A DNA stretch of 64,000 nucleotides from Trichococcus shcherbakoviae (GCF_963666195.1 NZ_OY762653.1:372001-436000); one strand, 5' to 3'; positions 40,115 to 48,302 are shown, counted from the stretch's first letter. Numbers and translations are program-made. The notes: a model not told the origin generated them from the letters alone.

Positions 40115-41629
40115 TTAAGCTAATTGAAAATCTCGCAGTCCGAAATTGCAGGACTGGCGTTCGGTTGATTGGCAGAGCGTCTGGATGAAGGTGTCGTGGT
40201 GCGCCATGAAGGTAGCGAACGTCGTGCTACATTTTGTGCGGTCAGTTTCGTTGCGTGTCGGTTGGCTGTTTTTCAGGAGGAACGCACTGTACAGATCCCG
40301 TTGGACAAGCTGCCCGCCAACAAGGGTCGTACGTTCATCACGTGTCTTCTTAATGTAGGTATCATTTATGTGGTTATACTGGCTGGCACGGAATTTAAAG
40401 GTATCCACCTCGTACAGCGCTCCCCCTTCTTGGGGTGCTTTTTGCTTCACGATGCCGACCAACATAGCCGGCGCGTGATAGCCGATGGACTTGCCGTAGC
40501 GTTTCTTGCGGTTGAACCGCCCATTCTTGTTGACGGTCGTTTCTTTGGCCCGCTTCATCAATGCGCGCAAATCCATGTCCTCTACATAAACCTGATTACC
40601 CAGTGCCAGGATGGCATTGGCGGTTTTGTTGTGGGCTTCCTTTAAGCCCACCGCCCGGCGGCGGTAGAGGTCCTTCAAGCGAAACATTATTTTCATGTAG
40701 TTCCCGCTCCGTACCCAGGTCAACTTGACACCCCGCTTGACGGTGCCGTCGACATTAAAGTTGGCGGGGTTGGTTGCGCGGCGACTCCGGTCCAGTTTTC
40801 GTTGCAACAGATGAATCGCGTGGTCATAGGACGCTCCTTCTGGAAATAATTCCTTCAAGATGACGCCGTCATCACCTGCCACAGCCACCGTAGAGGTGCC
40901 GATATCGATACCCACTTCCGCATTCGGAGCAGGTTTTCGGCGGGGCATACCCGTATTATTGTTGCGTTTCACCGGCGCGATGCCTTCTAGCACCAGTTGC
41001 AGGAAGTACTGATTGCCGCCCTTGAACGCCTTGCGTACGATGCGGCAGTATTTCACCCGGTGCAAGGAAAGGGATTCCTGAACGAATAGGTCGTTGGCAC
41101 GGATAGTGACGGGCAGAACCAGCCCGTTCCACTCTAAACGGTCGCCTTTGAAGCGCATGCCTGTAGCGTTCGACTTGCCTTCCAACGATTCCAGCTGTCC
41201 GAACTTTTTGAAGCGTACCTTTTTGCCTTTGCCATACAGAAGGGAGGACACACTTGTTCAAACCGTAGAAGCGATTTTCTGTGCTGTGAAGCTGTCGATA
41301 TGCTTCTTGTACGCCTCGCGCATCCGTCCGATGTAGGCATGCAAAGCGTATTCCGTCATACCGAAGGTCTTTTGGATAGCTTGCAATTCCTTGTTGCACG
41401 CGGTTTCACATTTCTTGTCCTTTGCTTTGATGGCCAAGCGGCGTTCTGCCAGCACGTCTTGGTATCGACGGTTCTTGTACAACTCTGTCAGCTGCGTCCG
41501 CGCATGGTATAAGACTTTATTATACAGTTTTTCAGCGATTTTGAAACGCTTATCCAGCACTGCTTGTTCATTTTGATACGTGACCAGTCGCAGCTCTACG
41601 ACAAATGAAGCTGTTTTGCTTTTAGCCAT
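40115..41629 (-). pseudogene. tnpB: TnpB/OrfB RNA-guided nuclease gene with in-frame TGA
   Basis: One frame runs 41629 to 40115 (504 sense codons' worth) but is cut by a TGA at 41260-41258, after KIASTV and before a GTG that could restart translation. The C-terminal part keeps the RuvC-like acidic residues in GIDIGTSTVAV, YVEDMDL and QRDLYSAF. It lacks the zinc-ribbon cysteines of typical TnpB, having KFRASQYNH in that place. The N-terminal 123 residues have the helical beginning of OrfB. Because only one codon is at fault, this may be recent decay, a sequencing error, or two-piece expression. Confidence 0.8.
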
Positions 41630-41663
41630 ACGTGTCCCTCCCTTCTTGATGATTACTTTGCAT

Positions 41664-42074
41664 TTACTGGCGTTGTGAGGTCTTTTGGCTTTGGATGTAT
41701 TGCTGAATCATTTCAAGGGGTGCCCCACCCACCGTGGAAACGAAATAGCTATTCGACCAAAGCGTGGGTAGCTTCGTCGTCAGTTCCTTAAACTCCTGTC
41801 TCAGCACGCGGGAAGAAACTCCCTTGATGCGTTTGACTGCTTTGTGAACCCCGAATTGTGGGTCTATATCCAATAGGAGGTGAACGTGGTCTGGCATGAT
41901 CTCCATTTCCTGAATTTCGACGGATAGAACGGTGCACGTTTCTACAATGAGCTCCTTTAAGCGTGCCGCTACTGGTCCGACAAGGACCTTTCGCCGATAT
42001 TTTGGACACCAGACAACATGGTAGGTACAAGAATAAATGATGTTATTGTTTGATTTATATTTTTTATTTTCCAT
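41664..42074 (-). CDS. tnpA: IS200/IS605 family Y1 transposase TnpA
   Basis: This 136-residue HUH single-strand transposase has the HUH pair in MPDHVHLLLDI (about residues 60-70) and the catalytic Tyr in QQYIQSQ near the C-terminus. The start YSCTYHVVWCPKYRRKVL is typical. It appears intact, so it could mobilise this and related copies even though tnpB is broken. It is located between the end hairpin and tnpB. Confidence 0.92.
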   Translation of the reverse strand: MENKKYKSNNNIIYSCTYHVVWCPKYRRKVLVGPVAARLKELIVETCTVLSVEIQEMEIMPDHVHLLLDIDPQFGVHKAVKRIKGVSSRVLRQEFKELTTKLPTLWSNSYFVSTVGGAPLEMIQQYIQSQKTSQRQ

Positions 42075-42164
42075 ATATTGATTATACAGCTAATCCCAAT
42101 ATAACACAACTAAGTGCACGTCTTATATACCCATAGCTAAAGCAAGGGGCTTTACGACGCTCTT

Positions 42165-42320
42165 TCGGTAATCACCTCGATGTTGTTGTCGTATAGAGTA
42201 TACGCAGCTACTTGTAGATTGCGCGTTGCCTGATGAAAATAATCTGCGCTTGTTCGTCGTTCGAAATCACATCTGTTATCCCGGTGAACCGGGACTTTAA
42301 TTGGTGTCTGCCGGTAACTT
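42165..42320. other. unassigned stretch beside the IS element
   Basis: The 155 bp between the insertion sequence and repeat array B2 holds no gene I can name. Two minus-strand frames are open and protein-like over 30-45 codons, without start or family similarity. They may be the remnant of a gene cut by the insertion. Confidence 0.3.
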
Positions 42321-42323
42321 CTG

Positions 42324-42463
42324 GATTGTCGAATAGCTGGCCTGTATTTGACTATCTCGCGTTGCATTTGGATCAAATTGTCGAATGTTTTCTAGCATTC
42401 GACAATTCCCCTCCGCACTCCAATCAAATTGCCGAATATCCACCCTTTATTCGGCAACCTCGC
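42324..42463. repeat. palindromic repeat family B, second array of three units
   Basis: Units begin at 42324, 42376 and 42427 (spacing 52 and 51 bp). The middle unit is again the best hairpin, AATTGTCGAATG against CATTCGACAATT. The outer units have matching changes to ATTGCCGAATA/TATTCGGCAA or are degenerate. Order and spacing match the array at 24.5 kb. Confidence 0.75.
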
Positions 42464-42500
42464 ACCCCGCAAAGCCCACACAAAAATCGCCACAAACACA

Positions 42501-42524
42501 AAAAGGCCAGGATTTCTCCTGGCC
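42501..42524 (-). terminator. terminator of the DAHP synthase gene
   Basis: GGCCAGGA-GAAA-TCCTGGCC is followed by T residues on the minus strand. Confidence 0.85.
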
Positions 42525-42538
42525 CCACATTCATGCTC

Positions 42539-43567
42539 TTATGCGTTTTCTGCGATGTATTTAACCAATTCTTCTGTTTCTTCCCAGCCTAGGCATGGGT
42601 CGGTGATGGATTGTCCGAAGACTGTGCCATCGTCATCTTGACGGCCGCCCACCAAGAAGCTTTCGATCATGAAGCCGCGCGCCAATTTCTTGATGTCGGC
42701 ATTCCATGTACGGTTGAACATCGTTTCTTTGACGATGCGGATCTGTTCCATGTGTTTTTTGCCTGAGTTGTCATGGTTGGTATCAATAACGATGAACGGA
42801 TTTTTGTAATCGCCGCTTTCGTATGCTTTCACAACTTTGACCAGGTCTTCGTAGTGGTAGTTCGGAACGTTTTCGCCGTAATCGTTCGTGCCGCCACGCA
42901 AGACAACGTGCGCCAATGGGTTGGAGCTGGACTGCACTTCGACACCGTTATGGATGAATTTTTGTTTTTGTTGTGCAGCGTAAACGGAATTGAACAATAC
43001 TTTCAGGTTGCCGCTTGTCGGGTTCTTCATCCCGGCTGGGTGATCGATTCCGCTGGCAACGAAACGGTGCTGTTGGTCTTCCACGGAACGCGCGCCGATT
43101 GCATGGTAGCTGACAAGATCATCAACAAAATCCAGGTTTTCCGGGTACAACATTTCGTCAGCCGTCGTCAAACCTGTTTCAGTGATAACGCGGTTGTGCA
43201 GGCTGCGAACAGCAGCGATACCTTGGATCAGGTTGCTCTTGCCGGTAGGATCTTGTTTATGCAACAAGCCTTTGTAGCCATCGCCGGTCGTACGCGGTTT
43301 GTTTGTGTAGATGCGGGGAACCATGAACACTTTGTCTTTGACTTGTTCCTGCAGTTTCGCCAAGCGACGCACGTATTCCATTACCGCTTCTTCATCATGG
43401 GCGGAACAAGGCCCGATGATCAACAGGATGCGATCGTCTTTGCCTTCGACGATGTCGTGCAACTCTTTGTCGCGGGCTGCCTTCATCGCTGCTTGCTCAG
43501 GTGTCAGTTTGGATAATTCTTTGACTAATTCGAAATCGATTTTTTCACTCAATGCTTTGAAACTCAT
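42539..43567 (-). CDS. 3-deoxy-7-phosphoheptulonate (DAHP) synthase, type I
   Basis: This 342-residue enzyme condenses phosphoenolpyruvate with erythrose 4-phosphate, the first step of aromatic amino acid synthesis. Family blocks are IIGPCSAHDEEA, YTNKPRTTGDGYKG, VLRGGTNDYG, DTNHDNSGK and DDDGTVFGQSITDPC. Its length and sequence fit the AroF/G/H class, in which feedback control is built into an N-terminal extension. A T-box leader upstream senses an uncharged tRNA, most likely tRNA-Phe. It is monocistronic. Confidence 0.93.
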   Translation of the reverse strand: MSFKALSEKIDFELVKELSKLTPEQAAMKAARDKELHDIVEGKDDRILLIIGPCSAHDEEAVMEYVRRLAKLQEQVKDKVFMVPRIYTNKPRTTGDGYKGLLHKQDPTGKSNLIQGIAAVRSLHNRVITETGLTTADEMLYPENLDFVDDLVSYHAIGARSVEDQQHRFVASGIDHPAGMKNPTSGNLKVLFNSVYAAQQKQKFIHNGVEVQSSSNPLAHVVLRGGTNDYGENVPNYHYEDLVKVVKAYESGDYKNPFIVIDTNHDNSGKKHMEQIRIVKETMFNRTWNADIKKLARGFMIESFLVGGRQDDDGTVFGQSITDPCLGWEETEELVKYIAENA

Positions 43568-43593
43568 AGTAATCCCTCCATTTTCTCTTCAAC

Positions 43594-43876
43594 AAAAAAA
43601 AGCTTCGTCCATTCCAAATTTTCATTGGAAAGGACGAAGCCGTATAGACTCGTGTTACCACCTTTGTTCATAGACCACTCGCGCAAGTCTACCTCGATAG
43701 GTACATTATAATACCCTAGCGAAATAACGAACGCTATCACCCGTCGCAGCCTACTTGATTTCAGTGCGAAGTTCAAAGATGAATTCGGCTATCTCGCATG
43801 TGTGCCTCGCATCGACCGGCACCTTTCTGGTCAGCTCAATAACTTACTACTTCTTATCATCACTTTTTATGTTGTT
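43594..43876 (-). promoter_or_regulatory. T-box leader, probable phenylalanine (UUC) specifier
   Basis: On the minus strand the conserved T-box sequence AAAGGTGGTAACACG (43665-43651) precedes a strong terminator stem, CTTCGTCC...GGACGAAG, with eight T residues (43640-43594). Upstream is a long stem I whose basal helix pairs GAAGT with ACTTC and whose specifier loop reads GAA-TTC-A (UUC, Phe). The T-box TGGT fits a tRNA ending ACCA. Uncharged tRNA would stabilise the antiterminator and switch on DAHP synthase. Confidence 0.85.
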
Positions 43877-43882
43877 TCTCAG

Positions 43883-43911
43883 AATATACTCATTTTTCAA
43901 GGAAATGTCAA
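43883..43911 (-). promoter_or_regulatory. promoter of the T-box transcript
   Basis: TTGACA (43911-43906), a 17-bp spacer and TATATT (43888-43883) give a near-consensus promoter just upstream of stem I. Confidence 0.8.
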
Positions 43912-43956
43912 ATGGTTTTTTGAAAAAAAGTGAATGATAGGGTTTTCTTGTCGTAA

Positions 43957-45333
43957 TTAGTCCAAGTCTCTAGCGATTTCATCTTTAACAGTCACGCCTT
44001 CAGCTTCCAAACGTGCGATTGTTTCAGCGAATTGAGGTAAGTGTTTTTTGTGTGCGATGAACAATTCGTTCATGATTTTGATTGCAGTTTCGCCTGAGCG
44101 GATTAATGGGTTGATCGTGAATGCTTGTAATGCAGTACCATAGTCGCCTGTTACAGCTGCTTCGATAGTCAGCAATTCCATAGCTTTCATCACTTGTAAC
44201 CAGCCTTTTTCAGCAATCGGCAATTCACCGAAAGCAACGTTACGAGCGCCTTGTGCGCCAACGTAAGCTGTGACTTCGACTACGCAGTCAGCTGGCAGGT
44301 CAGGAACAGCACCATTATTTTTAGTTGATACAACGATTTGCGTATCTTTGTTTCCGTAGATAGCAGCGATTGTTTCACAAGCAGCGTCAGAGTAGTACGC
44401 TCCCCCACGTTTTTGCAATTGCTCCGGTTTGTGATCCAGGTTTGGATCTTTGTATAATTCGAACAATTCAGCTTCTGTCTCTTTCACTTGTTGCGCACGC
44501 GTGCCTACGCCATTGAATTCTTCCAGACCGTGTTCCAGCATTTCTTCTTCACGGTAGTAATAACGGTGGTAGCCGCAAGGGATCATGCCCATTTGTTCCA
44601 ATTGTTCTCTGTAGAACGGAATGTCATGGATGTTTTTCGGAAGGCCTGCATCTTTGTCGAACATGGCATCGATCACTTTGTAAGTGACGTCGTTGCCTTT
44701 GTCGTCAGCAACTTTATGCCAGTGGAAGTGGTTCAAACCAGCAAATTTGTAGATCAAGTCCTCTTTTTCGACGCCTAATGCTTTCGGCTCAGTCATGGTA
44801 GCCATAACCGGAACGTTACACAAGCCCATTACTCTGTCCCATTTGCCGTAGCGTACGACTGCTTCTGTTACCATGCCGCTTGGATTTGTGAAGTTGACCA
44901 ACCAAGCATTCGGGCACAATTCTTTCATGTCTTCAACAATCTGCAAAATGATCGGGATTGTACGGAAGGCTTTGAACATACCGCCGGCACCGTTTGTTTC
45001 TTGACCCAGCATGCCATATGAGAAAGGAATGCGCTCATCTTTGACGCGAGCATTCAGTAAACCGACACGGAATTGCGTCGTTACGAAATCAGCATCTTTC
45101 AAAGCTTCTCTGCGGTCAAGAGTCATATGGATTTTCACGTCGTAAGGGGAAGCATCCCACATACGTTGCGCCATTGTGCCCACGATTTCCAGTTTTTCTT
45201 TTCCTGCTTCGATATCCACTAACCAAATTTCGCGGATAGGCAGTTCATCATAACGTTTGATGAAACCTTCCATTAATTCAGGTGTGTAGCTGCTTCCTCC
45301 GCCGATTGTTACAATTTTAACGCCTTTTGTCAT
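43957..45333 (-). CDS. GH4 6-phospho-beta-glucosidase
   Basis: This 458-residue NAD+- and metal-dependent family 4 glycosidase starts with the Rossmann site VTIGGGSSYTPELMEGF. GLCNVP (metal-binding Cys) and AGLNHFHW (metal-binding His) lie mid-protein. GH4 enzymes use an oxidation-elimination mechanism unlike GH1; similarity is to CelF/LicH-type phospho-beta-glucosidases. ATG 45333 follows GAGGAGG; an upstream ATG 15 codons earlier overlaps the leader. A cre-like site and a divergent RpiR gene lie upstream. Confidence 0.9.
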   Translation of the reverse strand: MTKGVKIVTIGGGSSYTPELMEGFIKRYDELPIREIWLVDIEAGKEKLEIVGTMAQRMWDASPYDVKIHMTLDRREALKDADFVTTQFRVGLLNARVKDERIPFSYGMLGQETNGAGGMFKAFRTIPIILQIVEDMKELCPNAWLVNFTNPSGMVTEAVVRYGKWDRVMGLCNVPVMATMTEPKALGVEKEDLIYKFAGLNHFHWHKVADDKGNDVTYKVIDAMFDKDAGLPKNIHDIPFYREQLEQMGMIPCGYHRYYYREEEMLEHGLEEFNGVGTRAQQVKETEAELFELYKDPNLDHKPEQLQKRGGAYYSDAACETIAAIYGNKDTQIVVSTKNNGAVPDLPADCVVEVTAYVGAQGARNVAFGELPIAEKGWLQVMKAMELLTIEAAVTGDYGTALQAFTINPLIRSGETAIKIMNELFIAHKKHLPQFAETIARLEAEGVTVKDEIARDLD

Positions 45334-45489
45334 TTGTATATTCCTCCTCGTTTCGTTTACAAGGTTATTATCCATCATGTAAATATCGATAACAAGGGTT
45401 CTGGGTACACTTCAAAACCTTTTTACAAAATTCGTGCAAAATCCGTCTAATAATTCAAATTTTTTTCGCTTTTTGGCCTTTTTTGAGCG

Positions 45490-45503
45490 AAATATCGTTT
45501 ACA
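45490..45503 (-). promoter_or_regulatory. cre-like site upstream of the GH4 gene
   Basis: TGTAAACGATATTT (minus strand) matches the CcpA consensus at 12 of 14 positions. The surrounding A/T-rich sequence is the likely promoter region of the GH4 gene. Confidence 0.5.
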
Positions 45504-45541
45504 TAACATTTACATTAATCTATAATTTTTGTAAATAGAAA

Positions 45542-45728
45542 GAAAGGCTGAACGGGTTCGTTTAGCCCTGAAAGAAATTTAGGAAATCGGTCCGCAACGT
45601 TCCCTACGGTCACCTTGTACTGGGACTCTAAGGGATGAATCCCTAAAAGTCCCATGCAACTGAGCATCGAAGAGCGCAATAGGACCGATTTATCTAATTT
45701 CCGAAGGGCTAACCCGTGAAGCTGGACA
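45542..45728. repeat. long hairpin repeat element C, copy 2
   Basis: About 187 bp has the same outer arms as copy 1 (GGCTGAACGGGTT, AACCCGTGAAGCT) and inner arms AAATCGGTCC/GGACCGATTT. In copy 1 the corresponding pair is AAATCTGGCCC/GGGTCAGATTT, so pairing is kept although bases differ. The loop carries an extra 65 bp with its own hairpins (GGGACT..AGTCCC). It sits just before an RpiR gene. Confidence 0.65.
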
Positions 45729-45769
45729 ACTTGTTAGTACAAATATTCAGAAAGGGAGACATGCCACCT

Positions 45770-46663
45770 ATGTTAATACGCGAAAAAATGGAAACCATCA
45801 AGTTTTCTCCAGCTGAAAAGGAAGTCGTGGAATACCTGCTGCGTTTTCCGGAAGTGCTGGATGAAAAGACGATGCAGGAAATCGCAGCAGAAACCTATAC
45901 GCAGCCTTCCACGCTGATCCGCATCGCCAAGAAATTGGGTTTTGATGGATGGGTGGAATGCAAAAAAGCTTACCAGGAAGAACACGACTATCTGACCCGC
46001 AACTTCGTCGACATCGATGCCAATCTGCCGTTTGAGGCGAACGACTCGATCATGACGATCAGCAATAAGATGGCCTCTCTCGGACAATCAACAATCGAGG
46101 ATACGCTCTCGCTCATCCACCACGACACGCTGCAGCAGGCTAAGCAGATGCTGCTGAGGGCTAAGCATATCCAAATCTTCGCCAACAACGCCAACATGCT
46201 CATCCCGCAGGACTTTGCCCTGAAAATGAACCGGATCAAGCACCACACTGCCGTTTCCACCATTAAAGGCGAAGACGTCTATACAGCCTACACCAGTCCT
46301 GAAGGCACTTGCGCCATCTTGATTTCCTATACCGGCGAAAGCACTGCGATGAAACAGATTGCAAATATTTTGAAAGCGGAAGGCGTTCCGACAATCGGGA
46401 TTACGGGCATCGGCGACAACTACCTTTCGCGGGTGGTCGACTGCTATCTACCAATCACGACGCGCGAGAAACTGTATTCCAAGATCGGCAACTTTACGAT
46501 CAACCTTTCCATCATCTATTTGCTGGATGTGCTGTATTCAGTAGTCTTTGCCGAAAATTATGAGGAAAATCTGGCCCATATCATCCGCTTGGGCAGAATA
46601 GCCGACAAACGGAAAACCAGTTCGGATATCATGCAGGAAGATACTGGCGGGGAAAAGATGTAG
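45770..46663 (+). CDS. MurR/RpiR family transcriptional regulator
   Basis: This 297-residue protein has an RpiR helix-turn-helix (MQEIAAETYTQPSTLIRIAKKLGF, about residues 35-60) and a SIS domain (ISYTGESTAMKQIANILKAEGVPTIGITG). It is divergent from the GH4 gene, its likely target. The start is ambiguous: ATG 45770 gives the usual MLIREK N-terminus, and ATG 45761 and a GTG inside the hairpin repeat are also in frame. It resembles the RpiR protein at 26.4 kb. Confidence 0.88.
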   Translation: MLIREKMETIKFSPAEKEVVEYLLRFPEVLDEKTMQEIAAETYTQPSTLIRIAKKLGFDGWVECKKAYQEEHDYLTRNFVDIDANLPFEANDSIMTISNKMASLGQSTIEDTLSLIHHDTLQQAKQMLLRAKHIQIFANNANMLIPQDFALKMNRIKHHTAVSTIKGEDVYTAYTSPEGTCAILISYTGESTAMKQIANILKAEGVPTIGITGIGDNYLSRVVDCYLPITTREKLYSKIGNFTINLSIIYLLDVLYSVVFAENYEENLAHIIRLGRIADKRKTSSDIMQEDTGGEKM

Positions 46664-46679
46664 CGATTTAGTTGGAGAA

Positions 46680-46708
46680 TTGATAACTATAATATTCCAT
46701 GTTATAAT
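46680..46708 (+). promoter_or_regulatory. promoter of the antitoxin RNA
   Basis: TTGATA (46680-46685), a 17-bp spacer and a perfect TATAAT (46703-46708). No protein is encoded downstream before the terminator. Confidence 0.75.
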
Positions 46709-46714
46709 GGCTTT

Positions 46715-46789
46715 GCGATATGAAATTAAATCAGTGCAAACAGCACAAAAACCACTCCCTGACTGCGACGAAAGGGAGTGGCTTTTTTT
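46715..46789 (+). ncRNA. antitoxin RNA of an Fst-type type I toxin-antitoxin locus
   Basis: A predicted transcript of about 75 nt runs from the strong promoter to the terminator at 46750-46789. Its 5' part (46715-46746) is a direct repeat of 46899-46936, the translation start region of the toxin mRNA made from the opposite strand. It can therefore base-pair with that mRNA. This is the RNA II arrangement of the enterococcal par locus. Confidence 0.7.
46750..46789. terminator. shared bidirectional terminator of toxin and antitoxin RNAs
   Basis: CCACTCCC pairs with GGGAGTGG; seven T residues follow on the plus strand and TTTTT on the minus strand, so both convergent RNAs can end here. Confidence 0.85.
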
Positions 46790-46843
46790 ACGTCTACTGC
46801 GACAATAGGCGTGTAGGTTAGCGACAACTTGCGTGGTTATCCG

Positions 46844-46927
46844 CTAATCATCTAACCAATGCTCAACTAGCAATAATACTAGTCCCACAAAAAGTGGTGC
46901 GATAACCAATGAAATTAAATCAAACAC
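46844..46927 (-). CDS. Fst family type I toxin peptide
   Basis: This 27-residue hydrophobic peptide, MFDLISLVIAPLFVGLVLLL followed by VEHWLDD, closely resembles the Fst/Ldr toxins (core LVIAPIFVGLVL, then charged tail). Such peptides insert in the membrane and halt growth when the antitoxin RNA is lost. Translation from GTG 46927 is served by AAAGGGGG, which is buried in a CCCC-GAAA-GGGG hairpin (46937-46948), as in Fst RNA I. An extended -10 TGCTATAAT (TATAAT at 46970-46965) lies upstream. The gene is too short for routine gene calling. Confidence 0.8.
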   Translation of the reverse strand: MFDLISLVIAPLFVGLVLLLVEHWLDD

Positions 46928-46936
46928 AAACAGCAC
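46899..46936. repeat. direct repeat at the toxin start (partner of 46715-46746)
   Basis: Both copies read GCGATA...TGAAATTAAATCA...CAAACAGCAC on the plus strand, differing by a few inserted bases. One copy lies in each RNA, so the two transcripts are complementary here as well as at the terminator. Confidence 0.75.
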
Positions 46937-47089
46937 CCCCTTTCGGGGCAAGTTGCCATCCATGATTATAGCACAGAATAATTTATAATTGAGCATAAAC
47001 CAAACAAAGGGCCACCCCTTAGCTGAGGCAGCCCTTCATTACAATATACTTATTCGTGCACCCCATCAGAGTCATGCAGCTAGTGGCAT

Positions 47090-47257
47090 CTACTGACACA
47101 AGTCGTCTCCGCAGATGTTTTCCATTTTTTCGGTCATTTCATCCGTCAGCACGTTGCTGACAAAAGCACCATAATAGTTTTTCTTCATTTCCATTTCAAT
47201 TTTCAGGTGCTCGCGTTCCTGCAAAGTCATTTCGTTCGTATTAAAGTAATTTTTCAT
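47090..47257 (-). CDS. small charged protein of unknown function (55 residues)
   Basis: It begins MKNYFNTNEMTLQEREHLKI, is rich in Glu, Met and Lys, is probably helical, and ends with two cysteines (NICGDDLC). AGGAGG lies 8 nt before ATG 47257. A very good promoter (47344-47372) lies about 80 nt upstream. I do not recognise the family. The strong expression signals argue that it is real. Confidence 0.6.
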   Translation of the reverse strand: MKNYFNTNEMTLQEREHLKIEMEMKKNYYGAFVSNVLTDEMTEKMENICGDDLCQ

Positions 47258-47343
47258 AGCATTTCCTCCTTGTATGAAACTTATGTAAAAGGCTGATTGT
47301 CAAAGCAACAGCGACTGGCAGACTCCTGATGAGGTGTAATAAA

Positions 47344-47372
47344 TTTATACAATGATTTGAGCTTCAAGTCAA
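47344..47372 (-). promoter_or_regulatory. promoter of the 55-residue protein gene
   Basis: TTGACT (47372-47367), a 17-bp spacer and TATAAA (47349-47344) on the minus strand. Confidence 0.65.
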
Positions 47373-47429
47373 TAATACTGCTCAGCCAATATTGTTCCAA
47401 AAATCGCGTTTTGGTCGATATAATGCCAA

Positions 47430-47473
47430 AAACAGGAAGACAATCCTATACCTGATGGGATTGTCTTCCTGTT
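47430..47473. terminator. terminator after the nitroreductase gene
   Basis: AACAGGAAGACAATCC pairs with GGATTGTCTTCCTGTT; TTTTT follows on the minus strand. The 70 bp between it and the nitroreductase stop hold no gene. Confidence 0.8.
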
Positions 47474-47542
47474 GCATTTGTTGTTCTTTTTGTGTATTTA
47501 CGAGCAATGTCGGCAGCTTCCGGTTTCGGTTTGACTACAAAG

Positions 47543-48208
47543 CTAATCGATAACTTCCAAAATCTCATCCAAGGACTGTCTTTTCTTCGGCGTGATCGGT
47601 TCATTGCGGTATCCCAGACCCAACATATAGGATACGCCGAATTCATTCAGATCGACCAGACCTTTTTCCGACAGGTATTTCTCAACATTGGCTTTGTTGA
47701 AGCCTTCGATCGGGCAACTGTCGATTCCCAAAAGGGCTGCAGTGGTCATCATGTTGGCCATCGCGATGTACGTCTGTTTGGACGCCCAATCGTACAATTT
47801 TCGTTCGTCAGTCAATTGCTGATTGTTCTTTTGGAAATTGTCGAAGTACTGACTGCGCGGTGAATCAATCGCAAAGTCCACGCCGAGCACGTCCTCAACG
47901 ATGTGCCGTACATGATCACTTTCGATGGTCACATTTTTTCGAGCCAGCGCGATGACGAAATGGCTAGCGCCGTTGAGACTGTTGACTGCTCCCGCAGCAA
48001 TCCCTTTCAAATCATCCTTGATTTCCTGGTTTTTCACCAACAGGAATTTCCAAGGTTCATAACCGAAGGAACTCGGCGATAAGCGTGCCGATTCAATGAT
48101 CGTTTCCCAATCTTCTTCGGCAATCTTTTTCGTCGGATCGAAGGATTTAGTGGCATAGCGGCTTTGGTGTGCTTCGATGATTTGTGCTCTTAATTCAGGT
48201 GTCGACAT
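47543..48208 (-). CDS. nitroreductase family NAD(P)H-dependent FMN oxidoreductase
   Basis: This 221-residue nitroreductase-fold flavoprotein has an FMN-binding N-terminus, SRYATKSFDPTKKI, then SARLSPSSFGYEPWKFLLV and a C-terminal GIDSCPIEGF. It is of the YfkO/NfsB-like group that reduces quinones and nitro compounds with NAD(P)H. GGAGATCCATTT precedes the ATG. It is monocistronic. Confidence 0.92.
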   Translation of the reverse strand: MSTPELRAQIIEAHQSRYATKSFDPTKKIAEEDWETIIESARLSPSSFGYEPWKFLLVKNQEIKDDLKGIAAGAVNSLNGASHFVIALARKNVTIESDHVRHIVEDVLGVDFAIDSPRSQYFDNFQKNNQQLTDERKLYDWASKQTYIAMANMMTTAALLGIDSCPIEGFNKANVEKYLSEKGLVDLNEFGVSYMLGLGYRNEPITPKKRQSLDEILEVID

Positions 48209-48302
48209 AAATGGATCTCCTCACTTTACATGATGATATTCGCAATAAATTCTATATAATCAATATACTACTTTTTTATGGAACATACGGCAAGGGAGAT
48301 GC

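Larger units (their letters stand above)
39905..42160 (-). mobile_element. IS200/IS605 family insertion sequence with broken tnpB
   Basis: The element carries tnpA and tnpB in the same direction and imperfect end hairpins. One is at the tnpA side (42130-42149, CCCATAGCTAAAGCAAGGGG), the other at the tnpB side (39914-39935, CCCC-A-TGGAT-AA-ATCCA-GGGGG). These are the structures bound by Y1 transposases. Exact ends cannot be fixed because this family makes no target duplication. The left end is about 70 nt from the ROK start codon, so it could have displaced that gene's promoter. Confidence 0.8.
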
